Notes: generated from the sequence alone by a model not told the origin. Shown: positions 35,758 to 45,528, counted from the stretch's first letter. The stretch is 64,000 nt of DNA from Autumnicola sp041679265 (GCF_041679265.1 NZ_JBGFSM010000007.1:62001-126000), one strand, 5' to 3'. A program made the numbers and translations.

Positions 35758-36501
35758 ATGGGCATACTTAAAAAGCTGGCAATACTGTTATGGCGCATCT
35801 GGTTCTACATCTTATTAGGATTGCCCATAATAATTATGCTGCCGGTGCTTCTGGTGGTTGCTTCTGCTGAACGTTTTTATCCCCAGTTCTACATATGCGC
35901 ACGTATCTGGGCAAAATGCATCCTTTACGGCATGGGTTTTTATCCTAAAGTAAAATATGAGGAAAAGATGCAGAAAAGAAGAAGTTACATGATTGTGGCA
36001 AATCATACTTCTATTATCGATATTATGCTCATGATTGCGGTAAACAGGCATCCTTTTATTTTCATAGGAAAAATGGAACTCGCTAAAATTCCCCTTTTTG
36101 GACATTTTTATCGTAAAACTTCTATTCTTGTAGACCGGAAAAGCCAAAAAAGCAAGCAGGATGCTTTTAATGAAGCCCAGCGCCGTTTAAAGCAGGGAAA
36201 TAGTATTTGCATTTTTCCGGAAGGTGGTGTGCCAGACAATCACTCCATTGTACTGGATGAGTTTAAAGACGGCGCCTTCAGGCTGGCCATAGAGCACCAG
36301 ATACCTGTAGTGCCAATGACTTTCCATGACTGTAAAAAAAGGTTTTCCTATAAATTCTTCAGTGGAGGGCCGGGAAAACTTCGGGTAAAAGTTCATCATT
36401 TTCTTCCTACAAAAGGAAAGACCATTGCAGATAAAAGGGCGCTAAAGGAGGAAACGAGAAAAATTATTCTACAGGAACTGGAGAATCCTTCCGTGCGTTA
36501 G
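35758..36501 (+). CDS. plsC: 1-acyl-sn-glycerol-3-phosphate acyltransferase
   Basis: 247 residues from the ATG at 35758; the frame is open upstream to 35638 but that part overlaps trpS and the promoter. An N-terminal membrane helix (WFYILLGLPIIIMLPVLLVV) is followed by the catalytic VANHTSIIDI (NHxxxxD), FPEGGVPDN (the glycerol-3-phosphate site) and VPMTFHD. It makes phosphatidic acid at the inner membrane. Its stop overlaps that of the convergent anti-sigma gene by 4 bases. Confidence 0.93.
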   Translation: MGILKKLAILLWRIWFYILLGLPIIIMLPVLLVVASAERFYPQFYICARIWAKCILYGMGFYPKVKYEEKMQKRRSYMIVANHTSIIDIMLMIAVNRHPFIFIGKMELAKIPLFGHFYRKTSILVDRKSQKSKQDAFNEAQRRLKQGNSICIFPEGGVPDNHSIVLDEFKDGAFRLAIEHQIPVVPMTFHDCKKRFSYKFFSGGPGKLRVKVHHFLPTKGKTIADKRALKEETRKIILQELENPSVR

Positions 36502-37952
36502 AATTTGTAGCTAAACCCGGAATAAATTCCGAAGAAGAAAGGCTGCACGCCGCTGGTGCCTTTAAAAGTATTGAGCTGGTATTTAAAGATAGGTTCTACA
36601 TTTAGCCTGAAATCTGGCATAAGTTCATATCCCAATCCCAATCCAATATTGGTGCTAAAACTCACTTTATTAATATTATTGGCTTCTCCAAGTTCGGTAC
36701 GCTGGTTATTTGCCAGAATACTCACCGAATTTTGATCTAGAAAGAGGCTGCTTCCCCCGCCAATAAGGTTTAAATCAAACTTTTTATCGATAAGGGCATA
36801 TTCAATTTCCAGGGGAACTTCAATAAAACCATACTGCTGGTTAAGTTCTCCGGAAACGTAATTTGGAGCAATTGCAGAACTACTGTTGGAGAATTCTTCA
36901 CCGGAAAGCCCGCCAAAATCTGGAATGCGGATGCCAGGGCTCTCATCCTGCACCTGTATGGCATTGTTAGAATTGTAATCTATGCTTTGAATGCTTTGCG
37001 CAAAGGCAGAAGGAGCATAGGAAATTTCCTGAATATCATAACTAATATTCACTTTGCTAATCCCGGTTCTAATGCTAATTTTCTCAGTTATGGGATAAGC
37101 GATATTAAGCCCGTAAGCTACTGTTACCTGCGCCTGGGAATTATTATCATTAAATTCCGGAGAAATAGCATTACCATTACCAAGATTATCGTAAAAAATA
37201 GGTGCCGCAAAGGTGCTTAGCCTTACTTTTTCCTTTGCAGGCTCTGCAACCGACTCCCGGTCGCCATTCTTTTGGTCAGCTAATTGGGCAAGGGCGTTTT
37301 GATTTTCTTCAATACTATTTTCATTAGGTTTTTCTTCAGAAGCGGACTTTTGTGTGTCTTCGTTTTCTATGGGTTCATTCCCTGCAATTGCTGAAGAATT
37401 GTTCTTCGCATCATTCAGATTGTTCTCCTCATTTTCTTCGGAAACCTGATTTGGATTATCCTGAATGGCAAGAATTTCTTCTTCTGCTTCAGTATTCTCT
37501 TCAGCCTGATTTGAGTAAGAATTTGATTGTTTTGAAGCAGGGCTTTTTCCGCGGGAAGAATTGTCAGAATTAAGGGTGTACTGGCTGTTTTGAGTATTTT
37601 TATCGCTTCGGGATCTTACAGAATCCAGAAGCCTGGAAGCTTCCTGAAGTCTTGTATTACTTAAAGGAACATCTATGGAAGGCCGTGCAGAATCTTCAAT
37701 TTCAAAAACCACTTCGGTACCCGGATTTATGCTATCCTTGTTCATTAGATAAGCAAGGCCAAAAATTACGGCAACCGCAGCGGCTATGCCTCCCAGCTTG
37801 TACCATAGCGGAATGAGAAAGGGCTTTTTTTCCTCTTTCTTCTGAAGCCTGGCCGCAATATTTTGCCATGCTTCTTCCCGGGGAGTAGCTTCAAAATCTT
37901 TAAAGTTCTCCTGGTAAAGCCGGTCTATGTTTTTTCTTTCTTTCATCTTCAT
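36498..37952 (-). CDS. Anti-sigma-like membrane protein with C-terminal beta-barrel-like domain
   Basis: 484 residues from the ATG at 37952 (another ATG at 37946). A short cytoplasmic part with the helix pattern LYQENFKDFEATPREEAWQNI, as in many anti-sigma factors, precedes one membrane helix at about 50-70. Residues about 110-245 are a low-complexity Glu/Asn/Ser linker. The C-terminal ~230 residues have beta-strand patterns and end in FGIYSGFSYKF, like outer-membrane barrels. The ECF sigma gene lies 28 bases upstream, which supports an anti-sigma role for the N-terminus. Confidence 0.75.
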   Translation of the reverse strand: MKMKERKNIDRLYQENFKDFEATPREEAWQNIAARLQKKEEKKPFLIPLWYKLGGIAAAVAVIFGLAYLMNKDSINPGTEVVFEIEDSARPSIDVPLSNTRLQEASRLLDSVRSRSDKNTQNSQYTLNSDNSSRGKSPASKQSNSYSNQAEENTEAEEEILAIQDNPNQVSEENEENNLNDAKNNSSAIAGNEPIENEDTQKSASEEKPNENSIEENQNALAQLADQKNGDRESVAEPAKEKVRLSTFAAPIFYDNLGNGNAISPEFNDNNSQAQVTVAYGLNIAYPITEKISIRTGISKVNISYDIQEISYAPSAFAQSIQSIDYNSNNAIQVQDESPGIRIPDFGGLSGEEFSNSSSAIAPNYVSGELNQQYGFIEVPLEIEYALIDKKFDLNLIGGGSSLFLDQNSVSILANNQRTELGEANNINKVSFSTNIGLGLGYELMPDFRLNVEPIFKYQLNTFKGTSGVQPFFFGIYSGFSYKF

Positions 37953-37980
37953 CAATTTGCGGCAGCAAAAAAATTAGCTG

Positions 37981-38523
37981 TCATAGGGATTGCACGGAAT
38001 TATTGTTTTGATGATTTTCAATTTTTTCCTTTAGTATGTTCCTGGCGCGGGCAAGGTTAGATTTAGAGGTTCCCACAGAAATTTCCAGCATTGCAGCTAT
38101 TTCTTTATGGGAATAACCATCCAGCGCGTAGAGGTTAAAAACCTGCCGGTAGCGATCTGGTAATTCCTGGACGGTTTGTAACAAAAAACTTTGTTCCAGG
38201 GTTTCCTCATCAACTTCTACCTCGGGTTCTTCAATTTGATTTTCGTTAATAATTTGTAATAACTTGGTCTTTCGGTGTTTTTGCAATGCGGTATTAATCA
38301 TTATACGTTTCATCCAGCCTTCAAAAGAACCTTTGTTCTTGTACTGGGAAATTTTTTCAAAAATGGTAAGGAAGCCATCCTGAAGGTTGTCTTCAGCCTC
38401 ATGATAACCTGAAGAATATTTAAGGCACAGGCCAAACAGCTTATCGGCATATAACCGGTAAAGCGCCTCCTGTGCCTTAATATCCTGTTTTTTGCAGTTT
38501 TTTATGAGCTTCTCTAGACTCAC
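37981..38523 (-). CDS. ECF RNA polymerase sigma factor
   Basis: 180 residues from GTG at 38523 (a TTG just before it at 38526 is possible; there is no ATG). Region 2 is EALYRLYADKLFGLCLKYSS to EDNLQDGFLTIF, and region 4 is LPDRYRQVFNLYALDGYSHKEIA to GTSKSNLARARNIL, a helix-turn-helix that reads -35. It belongs to the extracytoplasmic-function group and is very likely controlled by the downstream anti-sigma-like protein. Upstream by 12 bases lies a lipoprotein gene that may be its signal or target. Confidence 0.9.
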   Translation of the reverse strand: MSLEKLIKNCKKQDIKAQEALYRLYADKLFGLCLKYSSGYHEAEDNLQDGFLTIFEKISQYKNKGSFEGWMKRIMINTALQKHRKTKLLQIINENQIEEPEVEVDEETLEQSFLLQTVQELPDRYRQVFNLYALDGYSHKEIAAMLEISVGTSKSNLARARNILKEKIENHQNNNSVQSL

Positions 38524-38535
38524 CAAGGTTTCTTA

Positions 38536-39027
38536 TTAGTTGCTGCTTTCTTCGGTAGTTTCCTGGGTGTTATCACCTTCATCATCAGGAGCGCCAACAG
38601 GTATTTCTACCTCTGTATACTCGGCATCGCCGTCTTCATCCTGGCCTGATAAAAGGAAAAAGGTGTAAACGTCACCATCATCTGCTGTAGTTGGGATACG
38701 GAAATTTTCAATAGTCCTGTCTCTGCTTAGGTCGTCATCCTCTTCATCACATACTTCTAAATTTGGATTGTAAGTGGTAAGTGCTCCCAAATAAATTTCC
38801 ACACCGCCTGATACTTCTTTAGAATTTCCGTCTATTCCTACAAAGTTATGACATGCGTCGGGAAGCTCGTATGTAACCTCAAGATCATAAGTTTCCCCGG
38901 CTTCAAAAAATTCAGGAAAATCATAAGCTGTAATTGGCGCATATTCATAAGCAATATTTACCCCATCATCATCATTGCAGCTTACAATTGTTAAAGCCAA
39001 GATCAATAATAAACCAAGTTTTTTCAT
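38536..39027 (-). CDS. Predicted lipoprotein upstream of the ECF sigma gene
   Basis: 163 residues from the ATG at 39027; the frame is open further upstream but has no signal peptide before that ATG. A clear lipobox LTIVSC (Cys about 17) is followed by NDDDGVN, a typical Bacteroidetes surface-exposure-like acidic start. The rest is acidic and rich in beta-forming residues, with a C-terminal Glu/Asp/Thr tail. Function unknown. Co-directional with the sigma and anti-sigma genes, 12 bases upstream. Confidence 0.78.
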   Translation of the reverse strand: MKKLGLLLILALTIVSCNDDDGVNIAYEYAPITAYDFPEFFEAGETYDLEVTYELPDACHNFVGIDGNSKEVSGGVEIYLGALTTYNPNLEVCDEEDDDLSRDRTIENFRIPTTADDGDVYTFFLLSGQDEDGDAEYTEVEIPVGAPDDEGDNTQETTEESSN

Positions 39028-39102
39028 TTTTATTTTCCTATTTAAAGTTAATGTTACTTTATAGATGCATAAAAAGGGGAAAGGTTGCGTAGGGCGCAAA
39101 AA

Positions 39103-39124
39103 AAATCCCTTAAAAAAGGGATTT
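39103..39124 (-). terminator. Terminator of recA
   Basis: AAATCCCTT (39103-39111) and AAGGGATTT (39116-39124) make a 9-bp perfect stem. On the minus strand it follows the recA stop by 11 bases and is followed by a run of T. Confidence 0.8.
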
Positions 39125-39134
39125 AAATTTGGGT

Positions 39135-40148
39135 TTATTCGTTGGCGACTTTTATCGCCTCTTTTATTTTGGTTTCCAGCTCGTCCATGAGGTCCGGATT
39201 GTCTTTCAGGATGGTTTTAACGGCATCGCGCCCCTGGCCTAATTTAGTGTCTTCATAACTAAACCAGGAACCGCTTTTCTTGATGATCTCGTAATCTACT
39301 CCTATATCTATAATCTCCCCAATTTTAGAGACCCCTTCTCCGTACATAATATCAAATTCTGCAGTTTTAAAAGGTGGCGCAACTTTGTTTTTAACCACTT
39401 TTACACGGGTCTTGTTTCCGGTAACATTGCTGTTACTATCTTTAATTTGCGTAGACCTTCTAATGTCCAGCCTCACTGAAGCGTAAAATTTAAGGGCATT
39501 ACCCCCGGTGGTGGTTTCCGGATTCCCAAACATTACCCCAATTTTCTCCCTTAGCTGGTTGATGAATATTACGGTGCAATTTGTTTTGCTAATGGAAGCG
39601 GTTAGCTTTCTTAAGGCTTGTGACATTAAGCGGGCGTGAAGCCCCATTTTTGAATCTCCCATTTCTCCCTCAATCTCACTTTTTGGAGTTAGTGCGGCAA
39701 CCGAGTCAATTACGATAATATCTATCGCGCCGGAACGTATTAAATTATCGGTTATTTCCAGGGCCTGCTCCCCGTTATCGGGTTGGGAAATGATAAGATT
39801 TTCAATATCTACATTAAGTTTTTCAGCATAAAACCGGTCAAAAGCATGCTCCGCATCAATAAAAGCAGCAATGCCACCGGCTTTTTGAGCTTCAGCAATG
39901 GCATGAAGTGTAAGGGTGGTTTTACCAGAAGATTCCGGGCCGTAAATTTCGATCACCCTTCCTCTTGGATAACCTCCTACTCCCAAAGCCAGATCCAGCC
40001 CTAAAGAACCGGTAGAAATGGCATCAACATCTACAATAGCCTGGTCGCTCATCTTCATTACGGTACCCTTGCCATAGGTTTTATCCATTTTGTCAAGGGT
40101 AAGCTTTAGCGCCTTTAATTTGGCCTCTTTTTCTTTATCGTTGCTCAT
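39135..40148 (-). CDS. recA: Recombinase RecA
   Basis: 337 residues, standard length. Walker A GPESSGKTTLTLH, Walker B IDIIVIDSVAALTP, the MAW-region and loop 1/loop 2 segments GDSKMGLHARLMSQALRK and FGNPETTTGGNALKF are intact. It forms filaments on single-stranded DNA for homologous recombination and SOS. A good terminator follows. I do not see a clear SOS box in the 245 bases upstream. Confidence 0.98.
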   Translation of the reverse strand: MSNDKEKEAKLKALKLTLDKMDKTYGKGTVMKMSDQAIVDVDAISTGSLGLDLALGVGGYPRGRVIEIYGPESSGKTTLTLHAIAEAQKAGGIAAFIDAEHAFDRFYAEKLNVDIENLIISQPDNGEQALEITDNLIRSGAIDIIVIDSVAALTPKSEIEGEMGDSKMGLHARLMSQALRKLTASISKTNCTVIFINQLREKIGVMFGNPETTTGGNALKFYASVRLDIRRSTQIKDSNSNVTGNKTRVKVVKNKVAPPFKTAEFDIMYGEGVSKIGEIIDIGVDYEIIKKSGSWFSYEDTKLGQGRDAVKTILKDNPDLMDELETKIKEAIKVANE

Positions 40149-40350
40149 GATTTTTTCTGTTTTTAAGTGCCGCTAAAATACTATAAGTTTTGCTGCATCA
40201 CAATTTTATAAAGGGAAAGAGTTTACCGCCAGGTGTATAAGTTCAGCATAAAATTTTGATACAGATTTCAGAAAACCTATAGATTCCTCAATAACTTTAC
40301 AGAATTTATTTACCACCGGCAGAAAACTTTTTTAAGATTCCTTTAAATAG

Positions 40351-40358
40351 TATCTTTG
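40351..40358 (+). promoter_or_regulatory. -7 element of trhO
   Basis: TATCTTTG matches TAnnTTTG, 35 bases before the trhO ATG at 40394; no -33 TTG. Confidence 0.5.
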
Positions 40359-40393
40359 CACAAATTTCTTTAACTCTTAAAAATTAGTATAGC

Positions 40394-41425
40394 ATGCAAC
40401 TGTACAATAAATTAAGCGCTAAAGAAAGGGAAGCTTTAATAGAAGAAGCCGGGGAAGACCGGTTGACGCTCTCTTTCTACGCCTACGCCAAAATAGGAAA
40501 TCCGCATTTATTTAGGAATCACTTGTTTATTGCCTGGGACCAGATGGATGTACTCGGGAGAATTTATGTGGCACATGAAGGGATAAATGCCCAACTTTCA
40601 GTGCCTGCCAAAAATTTTGATCGTTTTAAGAATTTTATCGATAATATCTATTTTCTTGAAAATGTAAGGCTGAATATCGCTATTGAGCACGATGCTAAAG
40701 CATTTTTAAAACTGAAGGTAAAAGTGCGTAAAAAAATTGTGTCTGATGGCTTAAATGATGCCAGTTTTGATGTGACCAATAAGGGCATTCATGTTGATGC
40801 GGAACAGTTTAATAAACTGCTGGAAGATCCCGACACGGTTCTTGTGGATATGCGCAACCACTATGAAAGCGAAATTGGCCATTTTAAAGGAGCCATCACG
40901 CCAGATGTGGATACCTTCAGGGATTCATTGCCAATTATTGAAGAAGATCTGAAAGAACATAAAGAAGACAAAAACCTGGTAATGTATTGTACCGGTGGGA
41001 TTCGTTGTGAAAAAGCCAGCGCTTATTACAAACATAAAGGCTTCAAAAAAGTTTTTCAGCTGGAAGGCGGTATAATAGAATACGCCCGGCAGGTGAAAAA
41101 GCAAAACCTTGAGAATAAATTTTTAGGCAAAAACTTTGTTTTTGACCATCGCCGTTCCGAGAGGATTTCAGAAGATATTATTGCGCACTGCCATCAATGT
41201 GGTAAACCTTGTGATACCCATGTAAATTGTGCAAACGAGGCCTGCCATTTACTGTTTATACAGTGTGAGGAATGTGCGATGGAGATGAACAATTGCTGTT
41301 CAGAAGCGTGTATGAAAATTAATTCCTTACCTTACGAAGAGCAGAAGGCGCTTAGAAAAGGCAAAGGGAACAGCAATAAGATATTCAAAAAAGGACGGTC
41401 TGAAGTTTTAAAATATAAAGTCTAA
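40394..41425 (+). CDS. trhO: tRNA uridine(34) hydroxylase TrhO (rhodanese family)
   Basis: 343 residues. N-terminal acylphosphatase-like part (RIYVAHEGINAQLSVP), then a rhodanese domain with the active-site loop MYCTGGIRCEKAS and a C-terminal cysteine-rich region (HCHQCGKPCDTHVNCANEAC, then QCEECAMEMNNCCSEAC) that may bind zinc. This is YceA/TrhO, which uses oxygen to make 5-hydroxyuridine in the tRNA wobble position. Stands alone after recA. Confidence 0.93.
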   Translation: MQLYNKLSAKEREALIEEAGEDRLTLSFYAYAKIGNPHLFRNHLFIAWDQMDVLGRIYVAHEGINAQLSVPAKNFDRFKNFIDNIYFLENVRLNIAIEHDAKAFLKLKVKVRKKIVSDGLNDASFDVTNKGIHVDAEQFNKLLEDPDTVLVDMRNHYESEIGHFKGAITPDVDTFRDSLPIIEEDLKEHKEDKNLVMYCTGGIRCEKASAYYKHKGFKKVFQLEGGIIEYARQVKKQNLENKFLGKNFVFDHRRSERISEDIIAHCHQCGKPCDTHVNCANEACHLLFIQCEECAMEMNNCCSEACMKINSLPYEEQKALRKGKGNSNKIFKKGRSEVLKYKV

Positions 41426-41544
41426 CTTCCCGTTCTATAAACGGTAGTGCCAATTAATATTGGTATCTTTACGGTAGATTTTTTTATGAACCCAAAACTC
41501 CGCAAGGCAAATTGGCTTTGAAGGAGTTTCAACATATATAGTTT

Positions 41545-42705
41545 ATGGCTTGCACTAGTTGCTCGACCGGTAAAGACGGTCAGCCAAAAGGATGTAAAAA
41601 TAACGGAACCTGTGGAACAGATGGTTGTAACAAACTAACTGTTTTTGACTGGCTTTCCAATATGTCTCTTCCCAACGGCACAGAACCTTTTAATTTTGTG
41701 GAGGTCCGCTTCAAGAATGGGAGGAAACACTTTTTCCGGAATTCAGAAAACCTTAGCCTAAGCATGGGAGATGTGGTAGCCACAGAAGCCAGTGCCGGGC
41801 ATGATGTTGGGATGGTAAGCCTTGCCGGGGAACTGGTAAGAGTACAAATGAAGAAGAAGAAAGTTTCTCCAGATAGTGATGAGGTATTAAAAGTGTACCG
41901 TAAAGCAACCCAAAAAGATATAGATGTCTGGCAGGAAGCACGGGACAGGGAAGAAAAAATGAAGGTACGTGCCCGGGAGATTGCCATAAGGCTTAACCTG
42001 AGCATGAAAATTAGCGATATCGAATTCCAGGGAGATGCCTCCAAAGCCACCTTTTATTATACTGCCGATGACCGCGTAGACTTCAGGGAATTGATAAAAG
42101 AATTTGCACGCGAATTCAACACACGCATTGAAATGCGCCAGATAGGATTGCGCCAGGAAGCCTCCAGGCTGGGAGGTATTGGTTCCTGCGGAAGGGAGCT
42201 TTGCTGTTCTACCTGGCTCACAGATTTCAGGTCTGTAAGCACTTCTGCAGCCAGATATCAGCAGCTTTCCTTAAATCCGCAGAAGCTGGCGGGACAATGC
42301 GGAAAACTGAAGTGTTGCCTTAATTATGAACTGGACACCTACCTGGAAGCATTAAAATCTTTCCCACGTACAGATACTAAACTGTACACCAAAAAAGGAA
42401 CGGCCGTATGCCAGAAAATTGATATTTTTCAGGGTGTGTTATGGTACGCCTATGAAGGGGAGTGGATGAACTGGCATAAACTCACTGCAGAGCAGGCCAA
42501 TAAAATCATTGCTTCCAATAAGAAAAAGGAGCCTGTGGGCAGCCTGGAAGAATTTGAAGCCGTACTGCAAATGGAAGAAACCAGGAAGCCAGATTTTAAT
42601 AATGTAGTAGGGCAGGATAGTCTTACCCGTTTTGATAAACCAAAGGGATCTACAGGCAAAAGGAGAAGAAAAAAAAGGAAAGGTAAACCTTCAAAAAATG
42701 CGTAA
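41545..42705 (+). CDS. PSP1-domain protein (RicT/YaaT-like)
   Basis: 386 residues. The N-terminus is Cys rich (MACTSCSTGKDGQPKGCKNN), followed by the PSP1 core with GIGSCGRELCCSTWLTDF and GQCGKLKCCLNYELDTY, the conserved Cys pairs of RicT/YaaT, which in Bacillus helps an iron-sulfur complex that affects RNA processing. The C-terminal ~40 residues are very basic (KGSTGKRRRKKRKGKPSK). gldH starts 8 bases before this gene ends; the order PSP1-gldH-PBP1A is conserved in flavobacteria. Confidence 0.9.
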   Translation: MACTSCSTGKDGQPKGCKNNGTCGTDGCNKLTVFDWLSNMSLPNGTEPFNFVEVRFKNGRKHFFRNSENLSLSMGDVVATEASAGHDVGMVSLAGELVRVQMKKKKVSPDSDEVLKVYRKATQKDIDVWQEARDREEKMKVRAREIAIRLNLSMKISDIEFQGDASKATFYYTADDRVDFRELIKEFAREFNTRIEMRQIGLRQEASRLGGIGSCGRELCCSTWLTDFRSVSTSAARYQQLSLNPQKLAGQCGKLKCCLNYELDTYLEALKSFPRTDTKLYTKKGTAVCQKIDIFQGVLWYAYEGEWMNWHKLTAEQANKIIASNKKKEPVGSLEEFEAVLQMEETRKPDFNNVVGQDSLTRFDKPKGSTGKRRRKKRKGKPSKNA

Positions 42706-43189
42706 AGCTTTTTTTTTACTGCTGGGATTTCTTACCATTTGCAGTCTCTTTTCCTGCGATAAGGAGCGGGTTTTTGATGAATATAAATCTGTCTCCACAT
42801 GGAATAAAGATTCAGTTATCACGTTTAAACTTGAACACCTGGATTCTGTGAGGGCCTATAACCTTTTTATAAATATTAGGAATAATAATGATTACAAGTA
42901 CAGCAACCTTTTTCTTATTACGCAGCTTGAATTTCCTCACGGAAAGGTTATAAGCGATACATTAGAATATGAGATGGCTGCCCCAGATGGAACCTGGCTT
43001 GGTACGGGTTTTGGTGACGTGAAGGAAAGCAAGCTCTGGTACAGGGAGAATGTAACATTCCCTGAACAGGGAGTATATGAGGTGCGTATAAAACAAGCCA
43101 TGAGAAAAAATGGCGAGGTGGAAGGCATACAAAATCTTGAAGGTATTACCCATGTGGGCTTTCGTATAGAAAATAGCGCACAGCAATAG
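42698..43189 (+). CDS. gldH: Gliding motility lipoprotein GldH
   Basis: 163 residues from the ATG at 42698, inside the end of the PSP1 gene. Lipobox SLFSC (Cys about 20) is followed by DKERVFDEYKSVSTWNKDSV, the GldH-family start, and a compact beta domain with PDGTWLGTGFGDVKESK. GldH is a lipoprotein needed for gliding and type IX secretion. Translationally coupled to PSP1 and followed by PBP1A after 8 bases. Confidence 0.92.
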   Translation: MRKAFFLLLGFLTICSLFSCDKERVFDEYKSVSTWNKDSVITFKLEHLDSVRAYNLFINIRNNNDYKYSNLFLITQLEFPHGKVISDTLEYEMAAPDGTWLGTGFGDVKESKLWYRENVTFPEQGVYEVRIKQAMRKNGEVEGIQNLEGITHVGFRIENSAQQ

Positions 43190-43197
43190 TAAAATAA

Positions 43198-45528
43198 ATG
43201 GCAACTTCTAAAAAAAAGGAAACATCTCCAAAAAAGAGCAACAGGTCTTATATTCTTGGTTTTTGGACCCTCTTTGGACTTGGATTATTAATAGTAGTGG
43301 TGCTCTTTTTAATGGCCGGATGGGGAGCATTTGGTAAAATGCCCACTTTTGAAGAACTGGAAAATCCTGAAACTAACCTTGCAACTGAAGTTTTTTCTTC
43401 AGATGGGAAAACCCTGGGGAAATATTATAACGAGAACCGCACTCCGGTAAAATATGATGATTTGCCTGAAAATCTGGTTCACGCCCTGGTATCTACTGAA
43501 GATGAACGGTATTATCACCACTCCGGAATTGACGCAAGGGGGACCTTAAGGGCAATCGCTTATCTTGGTTCCAAGGGCGGTGCAAGCACCATTACCCAGC
43601 AATTGTCAAAACTTCTGTTTTCTGATGTGCCTGAGAGTAAAGTAGAAAGGGTATTTCAGAAAATGAAAGAATGGGTGATCGCGGTGAGGCTGGAAAGGCA
43701 GTACACCAAACAGGAAATTATTACCATGTACCTTAATAAGTATGATTTCTTGTACCAGGCCGTGGGAATTCGTTCCGCCTCCCGTATTTACTTTGGAAAA
43801 GAACCCAGAGAGCTTAAAACTGAAGAAGCCGCTGTACTGGTGGCTATGCTAAAGAATCCAATCTTATACAATCCCGCAAAAGAAGAGTTTAAAGAAAATG
43901 CCTTAACCCGAAGGAACCAGGTGCTTAAGCAGATGGAAAAAAACGGGTATTTAACGCCTTCCGAAAAAGATTCACTGCAATCCCTTCCTTTAAAACTCGA
44001 TTTTTCTCCTGAAGGCCATGATGAAGGCATGGCCACATATTTTCGTGCCTACGTACAAAAGTTTTTGGGGGAATGGATAGATGAAAATCCAAAACCAGAC
44101 GGTTCAGAATACAATATTTACCGCGATGGCTTAAAGGTTTATACCAGCATAGATTCAAAAATGCAGGAATATGCTGAAGACGCGGTGGAGAAACATATTT
44201 CCCATCTTCAGAAAGAATTCGCCAGGCAGAACAAAAATAATCCCACTGCTCCATTTAGAGATGTGGATAAGAGCGAGGTGGATCAGATTATAGAGAGTGC
44301 CATGAAACGTTCAGATCGCTGGAGGCAAATGAAGGCCAAAGACATGTCTGAAGAAAAAATAAAGGCTTCTTTTGATAAAGAACGTGAAATGAGAGTTTTT
44401 AGCTGGACAGGTCCCAATCATACAAAAGATACGGTCATGACGCCTCATGACTCTATTCTATATTACAAATCTTACCTTCAGGCGGGAATGATGTCTATGC
44501 GCCCACAAACCGGGGAAGTAAAAGCCTGGGTGGGCGGTACAGATTTTAAACATTTTAAATACGACCACGTTAAGCAGGGAAAACGCCAGGTGGGATCTAC
44601 CTTTAAACCTTTTGTGTATGCAACCGCAATAGATCAGTTAAAGCTTTCGCCCTGTGATACGCTTCCCAAGAACCGATTTACTATTGAAGCCGGAAAATAT
44701 GGGCTTTTGGAAGACTGGTCTCCTAAAAATGCCACAAATGACCCGGATGGGTACGTGGGAATGATGACGCTTAAGGATGCCTTGGCTAATTCTGTGAACA
44801 CCATTACCGCCAGGCTTATAGATAAAACCGGCCCCCGCCCTGTGATAGATCTTATTGATAAACTGGGTGTAGACACACGAAATATTCCTGCCGTGCCTTC
44901 TATTGCCCTGGGAACAGCAGATTTAAGCCTCTTTGAAATGGTTTCTGCCTACAGCACATTCGCCAATGAAGGAGTTTATGTAAAACCCGTCATAGTTACC
45001 AGGATTGAAGATAAGAACGGTACGGTGCTTTATCAAAATGTGCCGCAAACCCGGGATGTCTTAAGCAAAGAAGCCGCTTATGTTACCATTAAATTAATGG
45101 AAGGGGTAACACAGTCAGGTTCAGGGGTAAGGCTTAGGGGAACATATGCTGCCAATTTAGATCATTATAAGCGTGCAGTTACCGGTTATCCTTACGATTT
45201 TAAAAATCCTATCGCCGGAAAAACCGGTACTACTCAAAACCAGAGTGACGGCTGGTTTATGGGAATGGTTCCCGATCTGGCTACAGGGGTCTGGGTTGGA
45301 GCGGAAGACCGTTCAGTGCATTTCCCAAATATCACGTATGGACAAGGGGCAACTATGGCGCTCCCAATCTGGGGAATGTATATGAAAAAAGTTTATGCCG
45401 ATGATGATTTAAAAGTTTCACAGGAAGATTTTGAACGCCCTGAAAATCTTTCTATCGAGGTGAATTGTGCTGATTATGGGAAATCTCAAAACCCTGATAC
45501 TACTGTACCAGACGAACTGGATTTTTAG
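43198..45528 (+). CDS. Class A penicillin-binding protein (PBP1A-like)
   Basis: 776 residues. A cytoplasmic basic start and one membrane helix (about 20-45) precede a GT51 transglycosylase domain (TEDERYYHHSGIDARGTL, GGASTITQQLSKLLF) and a transpeptidase domain with the catalytic SxxK (GSTFKPFVYA), SxN (ANSVNT) and KTGTTQNQSDGWF. It polymerises and crosslinks peptidoglycan at the inner membrane's outer face. The gldH gene lies 8 bases upstream. Confidence 0.96.
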   Translation: MATSKKKETSPKKSNRSYILGFWTLFGLGLLIVVVLFLMAGWGAFGKMPTFEELENPETNLATEVFSSDGKTLGKYYNENRTPVKYDDLPENLVHALVSTEDERYYHHSGIDARGTLRAIAYLGSKGGASTITQQLSKLLFSDVPESKVERVFQKMKEWVIAVRLERQYTKQEIITMYLNKYDFLYQAVGIRSASRIYFGKEPRELKTEEAAVLVAMLKNPILYNPAKEEFKENALTRRNQVLKQMEKNGYLTPSEKDSLQSLPLKLDFSPEGHDEGMATYFRAYVQKFLGEWIDENPKPDGSEYNIYRDGLKVYTSIDSKMQEYAEDAVEKHISHLQKEFARQNKNNPTAPFRDVDKSEVDQIIESAMKRSDRWRQMKAKDMSEEKIKASFDKEREMRVFSWTGPNHTKDTVMTPHDSILYYKSYLQAGMMSMRPQTGEVKAWVGGTDFKHFKYDHVKQGKRQVGSTFKPFVYATAIDQLKLSPCDTLPKNRFTIEAGKYGLLEDWSPKNATNDPDGYVGMMTLKDALANSVNTITARLIDKTGPRPVIDLIDKLGVDTRNIPAVPSIALGTADLSLFEMVSAYSTFANEGVYVKPVIVTRIEDKNGTVLYQNVPQTRDVLSKEAAYVTIKLMEGVTQSGSGVRLRGTYAANLDHYKRAVTGYPYDFKNPIAGKTGTTQNQSDGWFMGMVPDLATGVWVGAEDRSVHFPNITYGQGATMALPIWGMYMKKVYADDDLKVSQEDFERPENLSIEVNCADYGKSQNPDTTVPDELDF

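Noticed and set aside
39061..39134. Bidirectional terminator with a promoter between recA and the lipoprotein gene
   Set aside because: Both genes are on the minus strand, and only the recA terminator has clear support; no promoter motif is visible.
40149..40393. SOS box or small RNA between recA and trhO
   Set aside because: No palindromic operator or convincing RNA structure could be seen; only the trhO -7 box stands out.
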